64,000 nucleotides of DNA from Entonaema liquescens. Its lineage: Eukaryota; Ascomycota; Sordariomycetes; Xylariales; Xylariaceae. Below, piece after piece: positions 13,371-25,004 of the stretch. The position numbers were made by a program, and so were the translations under genes. The number at the start of each line of letters is the position of its first letter. Position 1 is the stretch's first letter. The notes below the pieces were generated by a model that did no database searches, was not told the DNA's origin, and worked only from the letters and a program-made list of their open reading frames with translations. The DNA lies in assembly GCA_902805475.1 (NCBI GenBank), contig CADCSX010000003.1, positions 992,001-1,056,000 on the forward strand. The letters run 5' to 3'.

Positions 13371-14983
13371 TAAGGGTTAAAAAGAAAGAAAAAGGCTTCC
13401 AGATATTAATGAATACCCAGTCTTCATATGGGATAATATCAGCGTCTTTATTATTCATATCTCTCTATACGGTGTATCACGATTTCATTACGATTCCCCT
13501 TACAATGCCGAATATCACAGCAGTTGAGTGACGGAAAGGGGTAGAGAGTGCTATATCCTAACTACTATTCCCTACCTATTTCTCGATCTTGCACCCCGTA
13601 GACAGGAGAGCTGCAATGCGTCTGTATTCGTTTGTACCTAAGGTTGCGTCGGGCGGAAGGCATTCCGACTCCCCCCCTTTTCGGTGTTTTTATTGCTGTC
13701 TCTTAGAACCTCAACGGTTCTTCTTTTTTTACCTTGGCGGAGTACACCCTGATTATCTGATTTAGCTAGAAGGAGTCCCAAACTCAGGTAGGCAGCGATA
13801 CTAGGATCGCTGCCGTTGCTGTTGCTTTCTTGCTTGGTGTTATTACTACTATCTGATTTGTATGATGACGAACGACGGGAAACTAGAGGGAGGAAAGAAG
13901 CGAAGTGGGTGTATATTTGCACAGAGAGAGAGAGAGAGAGAGTATGCGGTGGAATTCGACATGGTTTGCATCGCGTTGCGTTACTTCAATAAGGACTTTA
14001 TTCCCAACCCTATCTAGGTACCTATGGCTTCTCGAATTCGTGATATGCATTCGTAAGATTTACTCGCTATACTATCGAGTTGATAAACGTGACTTGATAG
14101 GTTTAAGACTGAATTATCCATTTTTTATTGTCGCCGTCCTATGGATAGACGCCTTGCCCTCGACTCGCATATACCTAATATACTCCTCTCTCTCCGCAAA
14201 CGGATAGCCTTAGCCGCAAAGACTTACCTGCATTGTCGTTATATCTTACGATTCATCCTGTGGTGTGACCGGAACGCTGACATCGGCAATATTGGTCCAA
14301 TTCGTCTCATGCTTCCCCCCACAGCAGCAGTTTTTCTTAAGACTGCCACCTAGTTAGGATAGGAAAGATACGGGGAACGGAAATTGGGAGAATTTGGGAA
14401 AAGCTGGGGAAAACAGTTAAGTTTGATTAGTGATAGGGGCAGGTGGTTACAAGTATATTTCACAAGCGCAACGAAGGAGAGAAATACTAAGAGAAATTAT
14501 AGTAGCCTCTAGCCTCTATAAGCCCCTAATACAGCAAACCAAAGCTCACAAGATACAACCGGGATCTGTAATGCTTCATCTTTTTTTTTAAACTACTTTT
14601 CTTCTCTAAGCCCCGAGAGAGATGGGGATGCTTTTTTTTTTCGGTATCTAATTTCGTCTGTTGCTGATGGTTGGGAGGAGTAGTAGTAGTAGTAGTGTTG
14701 TAAAGTAGTAAGTGGTAAAGGCAGTAAAAGTAGTAGTAGTAGACATATACACATGCAGGCGGGAAAACAAACCGGATCCTAGACACAATGTGATAATGCA
14801 TGCTGGACCAGGTCTCTCTCTTGTTCTCCTCACCTCATCTTCATTTGGTTTCTCGCTTTCCTCCAATTTAGCTTCCCTGCTATACACCGATGCATCCTTT
14901 TTTTTCGTGCTGTCTGTCTCGCCTTTTTCGTTCCTATTGGTGAAAATGAGGGGTTCGTAGCGAGATCAGAGGCGCGGGGTCGT
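13371..14983. other. Intergenic region with simple repeats
   Basis: No gene supported. It contains an (AG)10 run at about 13,923-13,942 and two AGT/GTA triplet runs at about 14,680-14,697 and 14,726-14,742. It separates two convergent genes, so both 3' UTRs should lie here. Confidence 0.6.
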
Positions 14984-15979
14984 CTATTTGGCCACCTCGG
15001 GGTACAGGTCCTCCTTTAGGACGACGCCGAGTTCTTCGCGCAGAGGCTTTAGCTCGTCGAGGTATTGCTGATACTGGTCCTTGTTCTCGACCTTAGCCTT
15101 GATGCCCTCAAAGATGCGCACGGCAGTGGGGAAGTCGTTAACTCTTCGGGCGGCGCGGAGAGCAGCCTCGACAACAGAGGGGAGGGAACAAGATCGTAAG
15201 CGAAGGCGTTGTTTAGGTTACGCTATAGTAATTTCTATGTTAGTATAATAATCTTTGGTAGTAATTCCGTCTTGAATCGTTTTTTCTTTCGGTAATATGT
15301 CTGACGTCGTGATGGGAGGATTTATCAGGCAAAGTGTGGGGATAGTGGGTCAACCCAAGCTGAGATGCCCGAAGCAAAGTGTCCGAGGTAAAGAAGAAGA
15401 AGCGCTATGTGATGGTGTGATCAGAGAAACGGGATGCTGTTTGAATCGAAATCGACGAACCTGGAGCTCGAAAACATCCTGCACCTTCTCAAATTCACCT
15501 TCGTACCTAATTCGAAGAAAGCTTAGGTTAGCCATCGGGTCTTAACTTTGATTATAAATTTGATCATGTCTGATGAGGTCGCTTAATGACCAATTGAGCG
15601 ATATTCAAAGCTCCCACAACCTCATCCCATAACCAATTGAACGTCATAGATGTTTTACCATGTCGCCAAGCTCAATTGATTCGAGGTAGAGCTTGTTTTG
15701 ATAGCTTTTATATTAGGTAGAATATAATCGGACTGGTCCGAAATGCTGCGATGACATAAAAGAATGAGGTCCTTACCTAGCGGTAAATTCCTCAAACGTC
15801 TCCTCGTGATGCGCAGCCGAGTTTCGGGACACAGTAGTGCTGAAGTTGAGGCTCGAGCCGGCAATCAGACCCGGGACGAAGGACGCGGTGGACCGGGTGG
15901 GAGCGACGGGTCGGTTTGCGCGGAAGAAAGTCCTAGAGGGACCCCGCGAGGCAATTCTGAGGAGGGACATGGACGACAT
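14984..15979 (-). CDS. cox6: Cytochrome c oxidase subunit VI (COX5A family), mitochondrial
   Basis: Nuclear-encoded subunit of respiratory complex IV in the inner mitochondrial membrane. The N-terminus (MSSMSLLRIASRGPSR) is Arg/Ser-rich without acids, as in a mitochondrial presequence. Family signatures follow: HEETFEEFTAR, YEGEFEKVQDVFELQ, RNLNNAFAYDLVPSPS, VVEAALRAARRVNDFPTAV, EELGVVLKEDLYPE. Exons on the minus strand: 15979-15777, 15506-15461, 15222-14984. The second intron uses an unusual GTTCGT donor. The third exon is out of frame at a GGGG run (15,179-15,182). One more G restores 'VPSPSVVEAAL' and gives 162 residues, the usual size. Since the subunit is needed for respiration, a base-call error is likelier than a real mutation. 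Confidence 0.9.
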
Positions 15980-18706
15980 ATTTTTGGTTCGGTATTAGAG
16001 GACACACGGACGGAGAGAAGAAAAAAAGAAGAGAAAAAAGAGGGGAGATTTGTATTTGGCTTAGTCGGAATGCGACGACGAGGACGAAAAATTATAGCGT
16101 GATTGTGCGTCGGGTAGCTTGTTGTAATAATTTTTCGTCGGTTTAAACAAAAAAAAAAAAGAAAATAAAATGAGATGGGTTGCGAGATAGGATAACACAG
16201 GTTTGCGGTTGTGCGATTTGATTTGGTGGACGCTTCTCGACTCAAGTCAATCTTAACTCCAAACAAATTCTCACATCGAATGATGGGGAGAAATGGAAGC
16301 CCGGCTCACAAAAAGATGAAATTTGATTGGTTCCTCGGCCATCGGAGTGTGGAGCATGAGGGGACGTAGGGAAGGCCTGTTAAGCCTGTTACGGGCACAG
16401 TAATTGCCAGTGAGCTCACTTTGCAACTAAACTGGCTTAGTTAACTGCCAACTTAAGCATGTTGGTCCAAGCGCCGGGGAGCTCCTCGCACTAACTTTAT
16501 ACTTTTTAACGATAGCGACTTCTACCTCGCAGACAGATCGGCCCAGGGTAGGGCAGCAGCAAGTCATGTGAATTACGCTATTGAGTTTCGACGTCATTAT
16601 TTTTGGTCTGTCAATTATCATAAAAATGTTACCCCTCTGCCTTATGATATTAGGATTCGTTTTATCGCCTAGGAAGAGTATATATAGTTCCTAGGTTAAG
16701 CATTCCTAAGCTTGATGGGATTCAAAATCCCATTACTGTTAACAACCTGGGTATTAGCATTAGATCTATGCTGGTAAAGAATAGCATTCCTGCATATCTC
16801 TGGGCGCGAACCACCTACAAAGTAACCCTTATTACATTATAAAAAGTATGATTGGCTTAAATGATAAGAAGGCCTTCCTCACAGGTCATCTATATAACTA
16901 ATCACTTGCTTTGAGAGAATTCCATATAGTCAATTGCTATTTTACTCAAATATTCCATGTCTCATTAAACACGGTTGAGTAGAATACTAAGCTGAGTAAC
17001 TTGGTTATTCTCTTGTCGTCTAAACTAGAGTTATATGTCTGTCTTGGTATGACTGGAATGTTGTTCTCTATTCGAATATACCTGCTTAGGGACAACGTTC
17101 TACTACTTCTACCGTGATATTTCCGAAAATACAAGTACTTGTCGCATAATTTTTTTGGACAAGTTAGCCCGTATATATCAGCTGTATCGTTAATGCGACT
17201 GATTCCGAGCTTCCGCATCGTGTTTAATGTGAAGGTTAGGTTGCTGACAAAGCCTGACGTTTAGCTCTTGGGAGTATAATAGTACTTAGGTACTTAACGG
17301 CCCGCCAGAATTCCCAATATCATAACCTCCGGATGACACGGACTTATCAGAATTTGAAATAACAACATGAGAATTTACCGAACGCATTGTCTTAAGCGGA
17401 CAATTAGCTCCTAAACTCGACTAGATTTAAAAAGTTCGTTGTCTTAAAGATCTAAGATAAGTTTATCAGCCACTATTTAGCCACAAATATTAAGCCTTTA
17501 CCGCATTTACTCTGGGGCATTGAAGGTGTACCCTTTTGTACACCTACAAACCGTATTAGTCCCCCACGCTAAGATGCATACTAACCACAAGCCCCTTATG
17601 CCAACAGTCTTATTCCGTTGCATCGCTCATTATTTTGTTGACATTATGGAGTCAAGCCCGTTTTTCGCAACTGACATCTGAATACGTGTCTACAAAGTAA
17701 TGTTTACCGAAAGAAAAGTACCCATTTTTTTGAAATTGGCCGAGGTTGACCTGTACTGTTCTGTCTCTTGATATTAGATCGATTATCTTATCTTATTTGT
17801 TCCTACCTACCTATGTACGAAGTTGCCTGAGTGCATACCTAGGTACTAAAGTTTAGCACGTACAAAACCTTAATATGCACCTGAAACCCTTGAGCGATAA
17901 GAGATTGGAGGATTACCAAAAGTACAGCAAAGGTTACAATTGAGTACACCACTCATATTTCATATACGTAACAATTCCAGATACTGCAGCAGAAGGTATA
18001 GCATTGACAAATTGACGGTTACCAATTATAAATAACTTCTATAGTTTATGTAGGTTTCATTTCAACAAACATATTGGCATATGCAGGTACAAACATTGAA
18101 AGAGAGGTTACCATGGGGAAAGTTCAAGTACTGTTCATGTATATGATTAAGCGTTATAGGTGGTGATACGCGTATTGTTCGCTTGGTATAAAAAGCACAT
18201 GTTAGCGGTAAGTACTTACGCGGTACAAAAAACAGCCTTATTTCATAAACGGTCTCCGAGGATCCCGCCAATTCCGATCGGTAAATCCAAATGGAACCGG
18301 TCTAATTATTCAATTAACCAATCAGATTTCGCACTATGTCGCGTCCCCTATTGTTGGCGTGGAGTTTTAATGAAGAACCGAAATCCCGTCTTTCTCAACT
18401 TTTTTTTCCATCTTCACGAGATCCGTCAATCGTGGATTTTTCTTACAAGTCCCAATCTTCTCTTTTCCTTTTTCCCTCTTCTTTTTCTTCTTCTTCTTCC
18501 CCAGCCGGCGAGACTAGCGTAGGTCTGTAATACTTCAAGTCACTCCTTCAAACAGCCGTTTCTTACCGCTCGAGCTGTTCGTCCTGCTCGTCCTGCTCGT
18601 CGCGGATAGTCTTGCTAGTCCTTATCTCTATTGAAAGTTAAGCGCAAATAACTACGCGACTCCGAGAATACGCTTCAGTTGTGTCTAATATAGACTATTC
18701 TACACA
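15980..18706. other. Divergent promoter region between cox6 and the elongase gene
   Basis: No gene supported in about 2.7 kb. The middle (roughly 16,620-18,160) looks AT-rich with many stops in all frames. A TACCTAGGTA palindrome sits at 17,836-17,845 beside a CCTACCTACCTA tract. A pyrimidine-rich stretch (18,400-18,500) and a short CTCGTCCTG tandem (about 18,573-18,600) precede the elongase start and probably belong to its promoter and leader. Confidence 0.55.
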
Positions 18707-19912
18707 ATGGCTTCCCCGGCCCCCGCCGCTATCTGGGAAGCTCTTCCTGTTCCGACAGTCGACCGACCTTTTGGCATACAATTATGGCCTTACTTCAGCA
18801 AGGCTTTCGAAGTGGTTGCGGGTTATCCTGCCGACGACTTTCGGTTCGTAGCCGGCAAGACACCAATGTCTACTTTAAAGGAGACATTGACCTTCATTGT
18901 CATATACTACCTAATCATTTTCGGTGGTCGCGAGTATATGCGCAATAGGGAACCCTTCAAGTTAAAGGCTATCTTTTTAGTCCACAACTTCTACCTTACC
19001 GCTATTAGCGGCATACTTCTTGCGCTATTCATCGAGCAATTACTACCAACCGTCGTCCGTCACGGAATCTTCTTTGCGATTTGCGATAAAGAGGGCGGTT
19101 GGACGCAGCCTCTGGTAGTTCTCTACTACGTGAGTTTTCGCCCAACAGTCCCTTCAAACAAGAAAGATAATGTGCTAACCCGAGTTAGCTGAACTACCTT
19201 ACTAAGTACCTCGAACTTCTGGACACCGTCTTCCTCTTCTTGAAGAAGAAGCCCCTGAGTAAGCACAAATCCCGAATAGATCCGGAGGATCGGTGTTTCT
19301 AACGCATGATAGCCTTCCTACACTGCTACCACCACGGCGCTACCGCATTTCTCTGCTACACCCAGCTCCTCGGTTCCACATCCGTGTCATGGGTCGTTAT
19401 CACCTTGAACCTGACTGTCCACGTCGTTATGTACTGGTACTACTTCCAGAGTGCTCGCGGAATCCGTATCTGGTGGAAGGAATGGATTACTCGTCTGCAG
19501 ATCATTCAGTTCATCATTGACCTCGGTACGTTGGAATATCTGTTTGCGCTATTTTCCAGCCAGGGCGTGGGACTAATTAATTCTGCGCAGGATTTGTTTA
19601 CTTCGCTTCGTACACTTACTTCACGTCTACTTACTTCCCGAGCTTGCCGAGCGCTGGCAAGTGCGCTGGAGAGGAGTTTGCCGCCTTCGCTGGTATTGGT
19701 ACTTTGACCTCTTACCTGGTTCTATTTATCTCTTTCTACTTCGCTACATACAAGAAGGACCACAAGGCGCCTAGCACACGCAAGACCCTTCGCCGTATGT
19801 CGCAGGCTCCTCTTCCGACCACCACACCGTTGCACACGCGGCGCAAATACCGCAAGCAAAGACTACTGGAATTAAGACCAACGGAGTCACAACCCGATCC
19901 CGAAAGGCTTAA
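18707..19912 (+). CDS. ELO-family fatty-acid elongase (3-ketoacyl-CoA synthase)
   Basis: ER membrane condensing enzyme of very-long-chain fatty-acid elongation; it joins malonyl-CoA to an acyl-CoA. Sequence evidence: several hydrophobic segments, KYLELLDTVFLFLKKKP, the catalytic histidine box HCYHH (His 168, 171, 172), MYWYYF, and a late segment TYFTSTYFPSLP. Exons: 18707-19129, 19189-19258, 19313-19525, 19591-19912; introns are 54-65 bases with good consensus. Read literally, the last exon runs to a stop at 19,950 with an atypical Arg-rich tail. Adding one base near 19,817 (CCG-ACC to CCG-GAC) changes the tail to LPDHHTVAHAAQ ... GIKTNGVTTRSRKA, resembling other fungal elongases, and ends at 19,912 (342 residues). 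That end is used here; the alternative is 19,952. The final basic residues may act in ER retention. Confidence 0.88.
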
Positions 19913-19952
19913 GCACGAGTTGGTGTTGCTAGTCCGAATACATGGCCCGTAG

Positions 19953-21225
19953 TTGAAGACATTTGGATCGCCATTTGAAGTTAGAAGATTTTTGTATTCC
20001 GATATGAATGACGGACTCGGGTGCTGGGGACTACCTCTTTCATGGCCGCTTGGGGCATTGTATTAATGGCTTGGTCATTGATGACGATATATCATAAAAG
20101 AGGCTACGATGGGACACTGGACAGGGGAGATGATAGTAATACGGTGTACAACTTATAGGAGTTTCGTTTAATTGGAGTTTTCGGACGGTCGGGTGATGAT
20201 GACAAAAGCATCTGAGGATCTTGGGACAGACAGCATGGAAGGACGCCGGTCCATGTCACAACCTCAATATTGTACCCCTTTCGTGTCGCATAATCCGGGT
20301 CGGCGCTTCGAGTCAAAAAAGAGAAACGAACAATATGCATAATAGCAGTAATACGATTGATAATAAACCGAAGTCGGTACGAGTTTAGTTTGCTGTGAGA
20401 ATGACAATGAGATTTCTATAGGATGGCTTCAGGTAAGGGAATACCATTTTGTTCTTGGTATATGCTAATTGGGTTGGCAACAGCTTGTTGAACAACGTAG
20501 CGGGATTAACTACCTAACCTAGGTAGGTAGTTCCAGGGGGGGATGAGGTATGTAGCCGGATACCTGCATCTAGACGCGGGCTGAATACTACACGAGATCA
20601 GTAATCCGTTCAGCGGCGTTCGGACTCCGTATCCATCCTATTATATCTCGTTCCTACCGCCACTGGTGATTCAGTTATCCGGGTGGCTGAATGCCGGACT
20701 CAGTTTTAACTATATCCCTTTTAGCTTCTTTTTCTATCAATTTGGTGTTACCACTCGGTATCACGCCAAGGTAGCGAAGGTATTAGATAAGGCATCATGA
20801 CTTCCACATTCTTGCAATCAGGGGTTATCTCGATGTGAGTTTCGTCCAGATCTTTAAGATCCTATATGCCTTGGAGTCCTTGGGGGAATGCCTTGCCAAG
20901 GGCGCCACCGGGTTCTGCCGCGGGCTTGGTAGGATCAAGGTGATACGAGTGTCTATAAACATATTCGTACCGAAGTTCACGATTGGCTCAACCAACATCT
21001 ATCCTAGGAAGACGAACTTGGGAGCTTGGCTGGGAACTGGATAGAGAAAGAGATATTCATACAGCGCCACAGTACTCGCATGCCTATGTTGAGTTGACCT
21101 CGCATGACGATAGTTAAACAGGAACGGTCGATCAGATCCGTGATGATGGTTGCACTCTCATCTTTACTTCTCATTGGAGTTCCCTGTGCCGTACAAGTTG
21201 AGGCACCAGATGAACTCTTATAACC
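19953..21225. other. Intergenic region between elongase and lectin-like genes
   Basis: Nothing gene-like recognised. An imperfect palindrome of the TACCTA/TAGGTA type (ACTACCTAACCTAGGTAGGT) lies at about 20,510-20,531. A short open frame at 20,835-21,044 has no coding support. Confidence 0.55.
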
Positions 21226-22749
21226 ATGCCACCTTATAGTACGCTGGAAGTCCACACGGTTGAAAACTTTGGTCCGTATGACTACGAAACCACGAATAAA
21301 GAGGCCGTTGGACACGCCGATAGTGTATATCCCCAACAAGTTCCTTTCGAATTAGATGGTTCAGGTGCCTATTTTCCGGAAGTTGTGAATCATCAAAGAG
21401 AAGAGCCTTCGAGTAACACTACGGTTGTTAACGAACCACCAGCAAGCCGAATTTGTGGCCTATCAAAACGTACATTCTATATTGTTCTCGTGGTTGGACT
21501 AATAGTGATAATCGGCGCTATTGTTGGGGGAGCAGTAGGCGGCATATTGGGCAGACAAGACCATACTTCCAAACAGTCAGGCAATTCGCAGGATGCCTCG
21601 CCGAAGAGCCCACCAGAAGTTCCGGATGCAAATAGCACTTCAACACCATCTCCCAATGAGAACGTACTCAGCATATCAAAACTAGCATCCTCCAACATGA
21701 CGGATAATAATGGCTACACGCATCGGTTTGTCTTTTTCCAAGACACGTATAACGCTATCATCGAGCGGAGATGGGACTCGCAAAACAGGACTTGGACCAC
21801 GAGCAACATCACGGAAATCATGAGGGGCTCCACGACACCGGTGAACCCGTTACCCGGAGCGCCATTGGCCGTCGCCTCGTGTAACTACAACACCACCGTC
21901 CAGACGCATCTCTGGTTCACGGTTCCGGACAACTACGTAAGCGCCGTGCGTCTGAACCACGCGGACACGGAGCCGGACGACTGGGAGTACGACGCCAAGT
22001 TCACGGGCGCGCTGGAGACGCATCCCGGGTCGCAGCTAGCCGCCGCGTGGCAGCGCTGCTGGAGCGAGGCGTGCATAGGGAACTGGGTTCTCGCGTACCA
22101 GGCTCCGGGGAGATATCGACGTTGCGAACGCGACGGACTGGGACAATCCAACTAGGGTACTTGCGGGGAGGGATGTGTTGGCGAATTCCAGCTTGGCTAT
22201 AATTCCCCAGCTGAATGGCCTCGGAACCGATCGGTTGGCGCTCGTCTCGGAGACGCTGGACACGCAGACGAGTGGCGCTATGCAGAAGAGTATGTACTCG
22301 ACTGAGTGGGAGCCCGGTAAGTCTACTCTCTCTCTGGCTGCCTACCTAACCTAACAGCACCTACCTTGTGCATGATTCTCTGCCTTATATATTATATATT
22401 CGCCCAACCAACCACCCGCTAACCCAACACCCAGACGGCCTCCTAATCTCAGACCTCCCCTCCCTCGCCCACTCTACAATTCGCCACCATGCTCCTAGCG
22501 AACTTCACGCAGACCATGTTCCTGGCGCTGCGCCCGGACGGCACGGTCACGGCGCTCTGGTGGGGCGGCCACTTCACGTCGATCCCGAGCGTGAGTTTCC
22601 GCGGCGGCCCGTCTGCCGTCAACTTTAGCGCCATCTCGGCGGGCGAGGATTCCGCGTTCTACGGCATAGCCGACGACCAGGTCTTGTGGTACGAACCGGA
22701 TCCGGAGGATCTGTTTGGTTTTACGTATGCGGGGAGGGTGTATCCGTGA
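21226..22749 (+). CDS. Membrane-anchored fucose-lectin-like protein (two frame breaks)
   Basis: Predicted type II membrane protein. A cytoplasmic tail of about 85 residues is followed by one hydrophobic, glycine-rich helix (FYIVLVVGLIVIIGAIVGG, near residues 85-110), a Ser/Pro linker, and an extracellular domain of repeated Trp-containing blades (RFVFFQDTYNAIIERRW, ALWWGGHFTSIPSV). This resembles the fungal fucose-specific lectin beta-propeller; the family call is from pattern memory. Exon 1 is 21226-22316 and exon 2 is 22435-22749. Two corrections are needed. One G too many in the GGGG run at 22,107-22,110 blocks 'QAPGDIDVANATDWDN'. One base too many in the C-rich stretch 22,457-22,470 blocks continuation into QFATMLLANFTQTM. 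Together they give 467 residues. It could be a real pseudogene, but the propeller sequence is otherwise undamaged. Confidence 0.65.
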
Positions 22750-23710
22750 ATGGGGGAGGGGGGAGGGGAAGATGGTTGTAGAAGATAGGAATGAATGAAT
22801 TTTGGATTGGGAGTCAGTCAGCTTGCTTTACGTGCAAATAGATAAAATGTTTGATGGTTTAACTAACTAACTAGAGGCACCGTGTAGTTTTAGTTGTAGA
22901 ATAGAAAGAGGGTTAGCCCCCATTGGATCATTTCACTCTTTGCAAATAACAAAGGATAGATACTCTAACTTAGTATAGTTACGTGACAAGTCAACTTAGG
23001 AATAGACGCCCCCTTGCAGATTATTATATAATGGTTCTCGATGCAGTTGGAGGAACGTTTACTTTTAAATAACTCTTATAGATTCCTATGTAAGTAGTTA
23101 TTTAGGAAAATCCTCCAAGTTTTCATTGAAAATGACGAAGGGTCGAATTGAGATTATGGATAAGCTTAGGTAGTTATTCGTAGTTTTGAGGTCTTAATGT
23201 AATGTAGTGACGGCTGCGCCTATTATAAGATGCGATTATTCCAATGATCTAATGTTTTCGTCATTGCGCCTCCTTGCTTATGGTTATACAAACAATCCTT
23301 GAAGAGATAGGTTGGTCTCGACCATTTACGGCTCCTAGTTACGATAAGGGCCCTCGTAGTCGAATTCCCCAGAGTAAGCCAATCATTCTTATAGGCCAAG
23401 GGTCGTAGATCGTACTCCACGGCCGCTGGGCCCTTGCCTTTGTCCAGCGCACGTTGCGATGCGCAATTGACATGTGGGGGAATTACGCTAATTTGAGTCA
23501 TACGGCAATGCTTCAATTTATATAGTACTGTATGTTTGAGGGACAGTACAAACATTTGAAATTAAGTATATATAAGTTGATGCTAGACACAAATTGTGGT
23601 AAACTACCTACCTAAGGTACCTAGTTTATAACGGCTAGTTTCATTCATTTACCAAAGCCAATTTGATTCATTCCCTCTGGACTTACCACTTCCCATTCTT
23701 GCGTCTCGAT
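22750..23710. other. Intergenic region
   Basis: No gene seen. The tail of the lectin-like gene gives way to AT-rich sequence; a CTACCTACCTAAGGTACCTAG motif lies at about 23,605-23,625, shortly before the next gene. Confidence 0.55.
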
Positions 23711-25004
23711 ATGGCTAAGGAAGACAAAGGCTCAGAGAAACCATGGGTGGAAGAGGAAGAAGGGGGCGCTCTATTCCCCAAGCCGGATGGGAGTCCTCTC
23801 TTTGAGGGCCCTGAAGTGCTATCTCCATACGAGCTCGAGGAGATCCAAGAAGATGAGAAAGCAGATGCGATCGCGCAAGACGACACGCTCGATGAGCCGG
23901 CGAAGATAGATGCGATTGCCGAGATACATGGTTGGTTTAACGGCCCAACGGGAATCATCGACGAATTTCTAGCTAGCGATATAAACGCCGAGGCGACAGC
24001 AGCTAAACTGGCGGCACCCATTGAGGAGATGTACTCGACTGCAGATCACGGCAGTGCGTATTACTATGCGGAAACCACAGCAAGGAGCCAGAGAAAGTAT
24101 AACAGGGACAAGGCGGCTGAGAGAGTAAGTAGCTCCGGGAACTTTCTTGCGTTACTTACCTATGCTAACATTTTGTCTTTTGCAGTGGGGACCCGAAGAG
24201 GATTGGCCAAAGCCCGAACCCTCCGCCGGGGAGTCGGACCTCGGCAGCACAGAGGGCCAACTTTGGGAGCTCTGGTACGGGATTCTACATGCGGCGAAGC
24301 GCATCCCATGGAGCGATACCGTGCAACAAGAGCGCTTGCTATCCCTCGTTCAAGCGCTCGAGAAGCGTCCTGATCCCCCTCTTCCCTCCCCGATGACCAA
24401 ACCGCTCAAGCGGGACTGGATCTGGTCGAATGGCACCCTCTGGAGCACGCTTAGCATGCTAGGCCCTAGCGCGCGCGAGTCGTGGAACGACGGCCCCGGG
24501 TGCAACGCGGGATGGACGATCCCCGAGCAGCATGCATGGGCAAACGTGAATGCATTTGTCGCACGTCTAGTCGCCAGCGGGACCGTGACTAATTTTGCGT
24601 TGTACGGGGAGTGGGCGTTGGCCGATGCGCTAGAGAATAGGCCCAAGAGCTCAGGATTACACAAAAAGGCCTCGGCGATCACGCAGGCGACGGTGAATAT
24701 CACAGTGGCAAGCGTGTGGATCCGGATTGCCGGGCGGCAGATGTGGGGTCTGCGGACGGAAGAGTGTGATATCCCGGCAGATCTGAAGGTGGATATAGAT
24801 GCGCGGGAGAAAAAGCTACCCTGGTATGGGTATAGGAAGAATGAAGAGAGGAAGCGTTCTATTGCGCGGTGGGATTTCTGGAAGAGGAGATTTGAGCAGG
24901 AGGGGGAGAACGAGAAGTTGCCAGAGGAGGTGAGGACGTTGGCAAGGGAGTCGGCGGAGATAATTAAGGGGTTCTTTGAAATCCCAGAAGGGATAATAAG
25001 TTAA
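23711..25004 (+). CDS. DUF3632-like fungal protein of unknown function
   Basis: Protein of 411 residues in two exons (23711-24124 and 24186-25004) joined in phase 0, with a GTAAGT donor and TTTGCAG acceptor. The acidic N-terminus is disordered. The C-terminal part contains LWELWYGILHAAKRIPW, a pattern seen in fungal DUF3632-type proteins, where a short helix is followed by a predicted list of bases cut by loops; WIRIAGRQMW and a charged helical tail follow. No catalytic motif, signal peptide or membrane segment is visible. ATG 23711 (MAKEDKGSEKPW) was chosen over non-ATG upstream extensions. The family is common in filamentous fungi but has no assigned function, so none is proposed. Confidence 0.82.

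Noticed and set aside
13922..14745. AG and AGT repeats considered as CRISPR-like or structured arrays
   Set aside because: They are plain microsatellites without spacers.
20835..21044. Open frame upstream of the lectin-like gene
   Set aside because: No family pattern, poor start context and no splice connection to the lectin-like exons.
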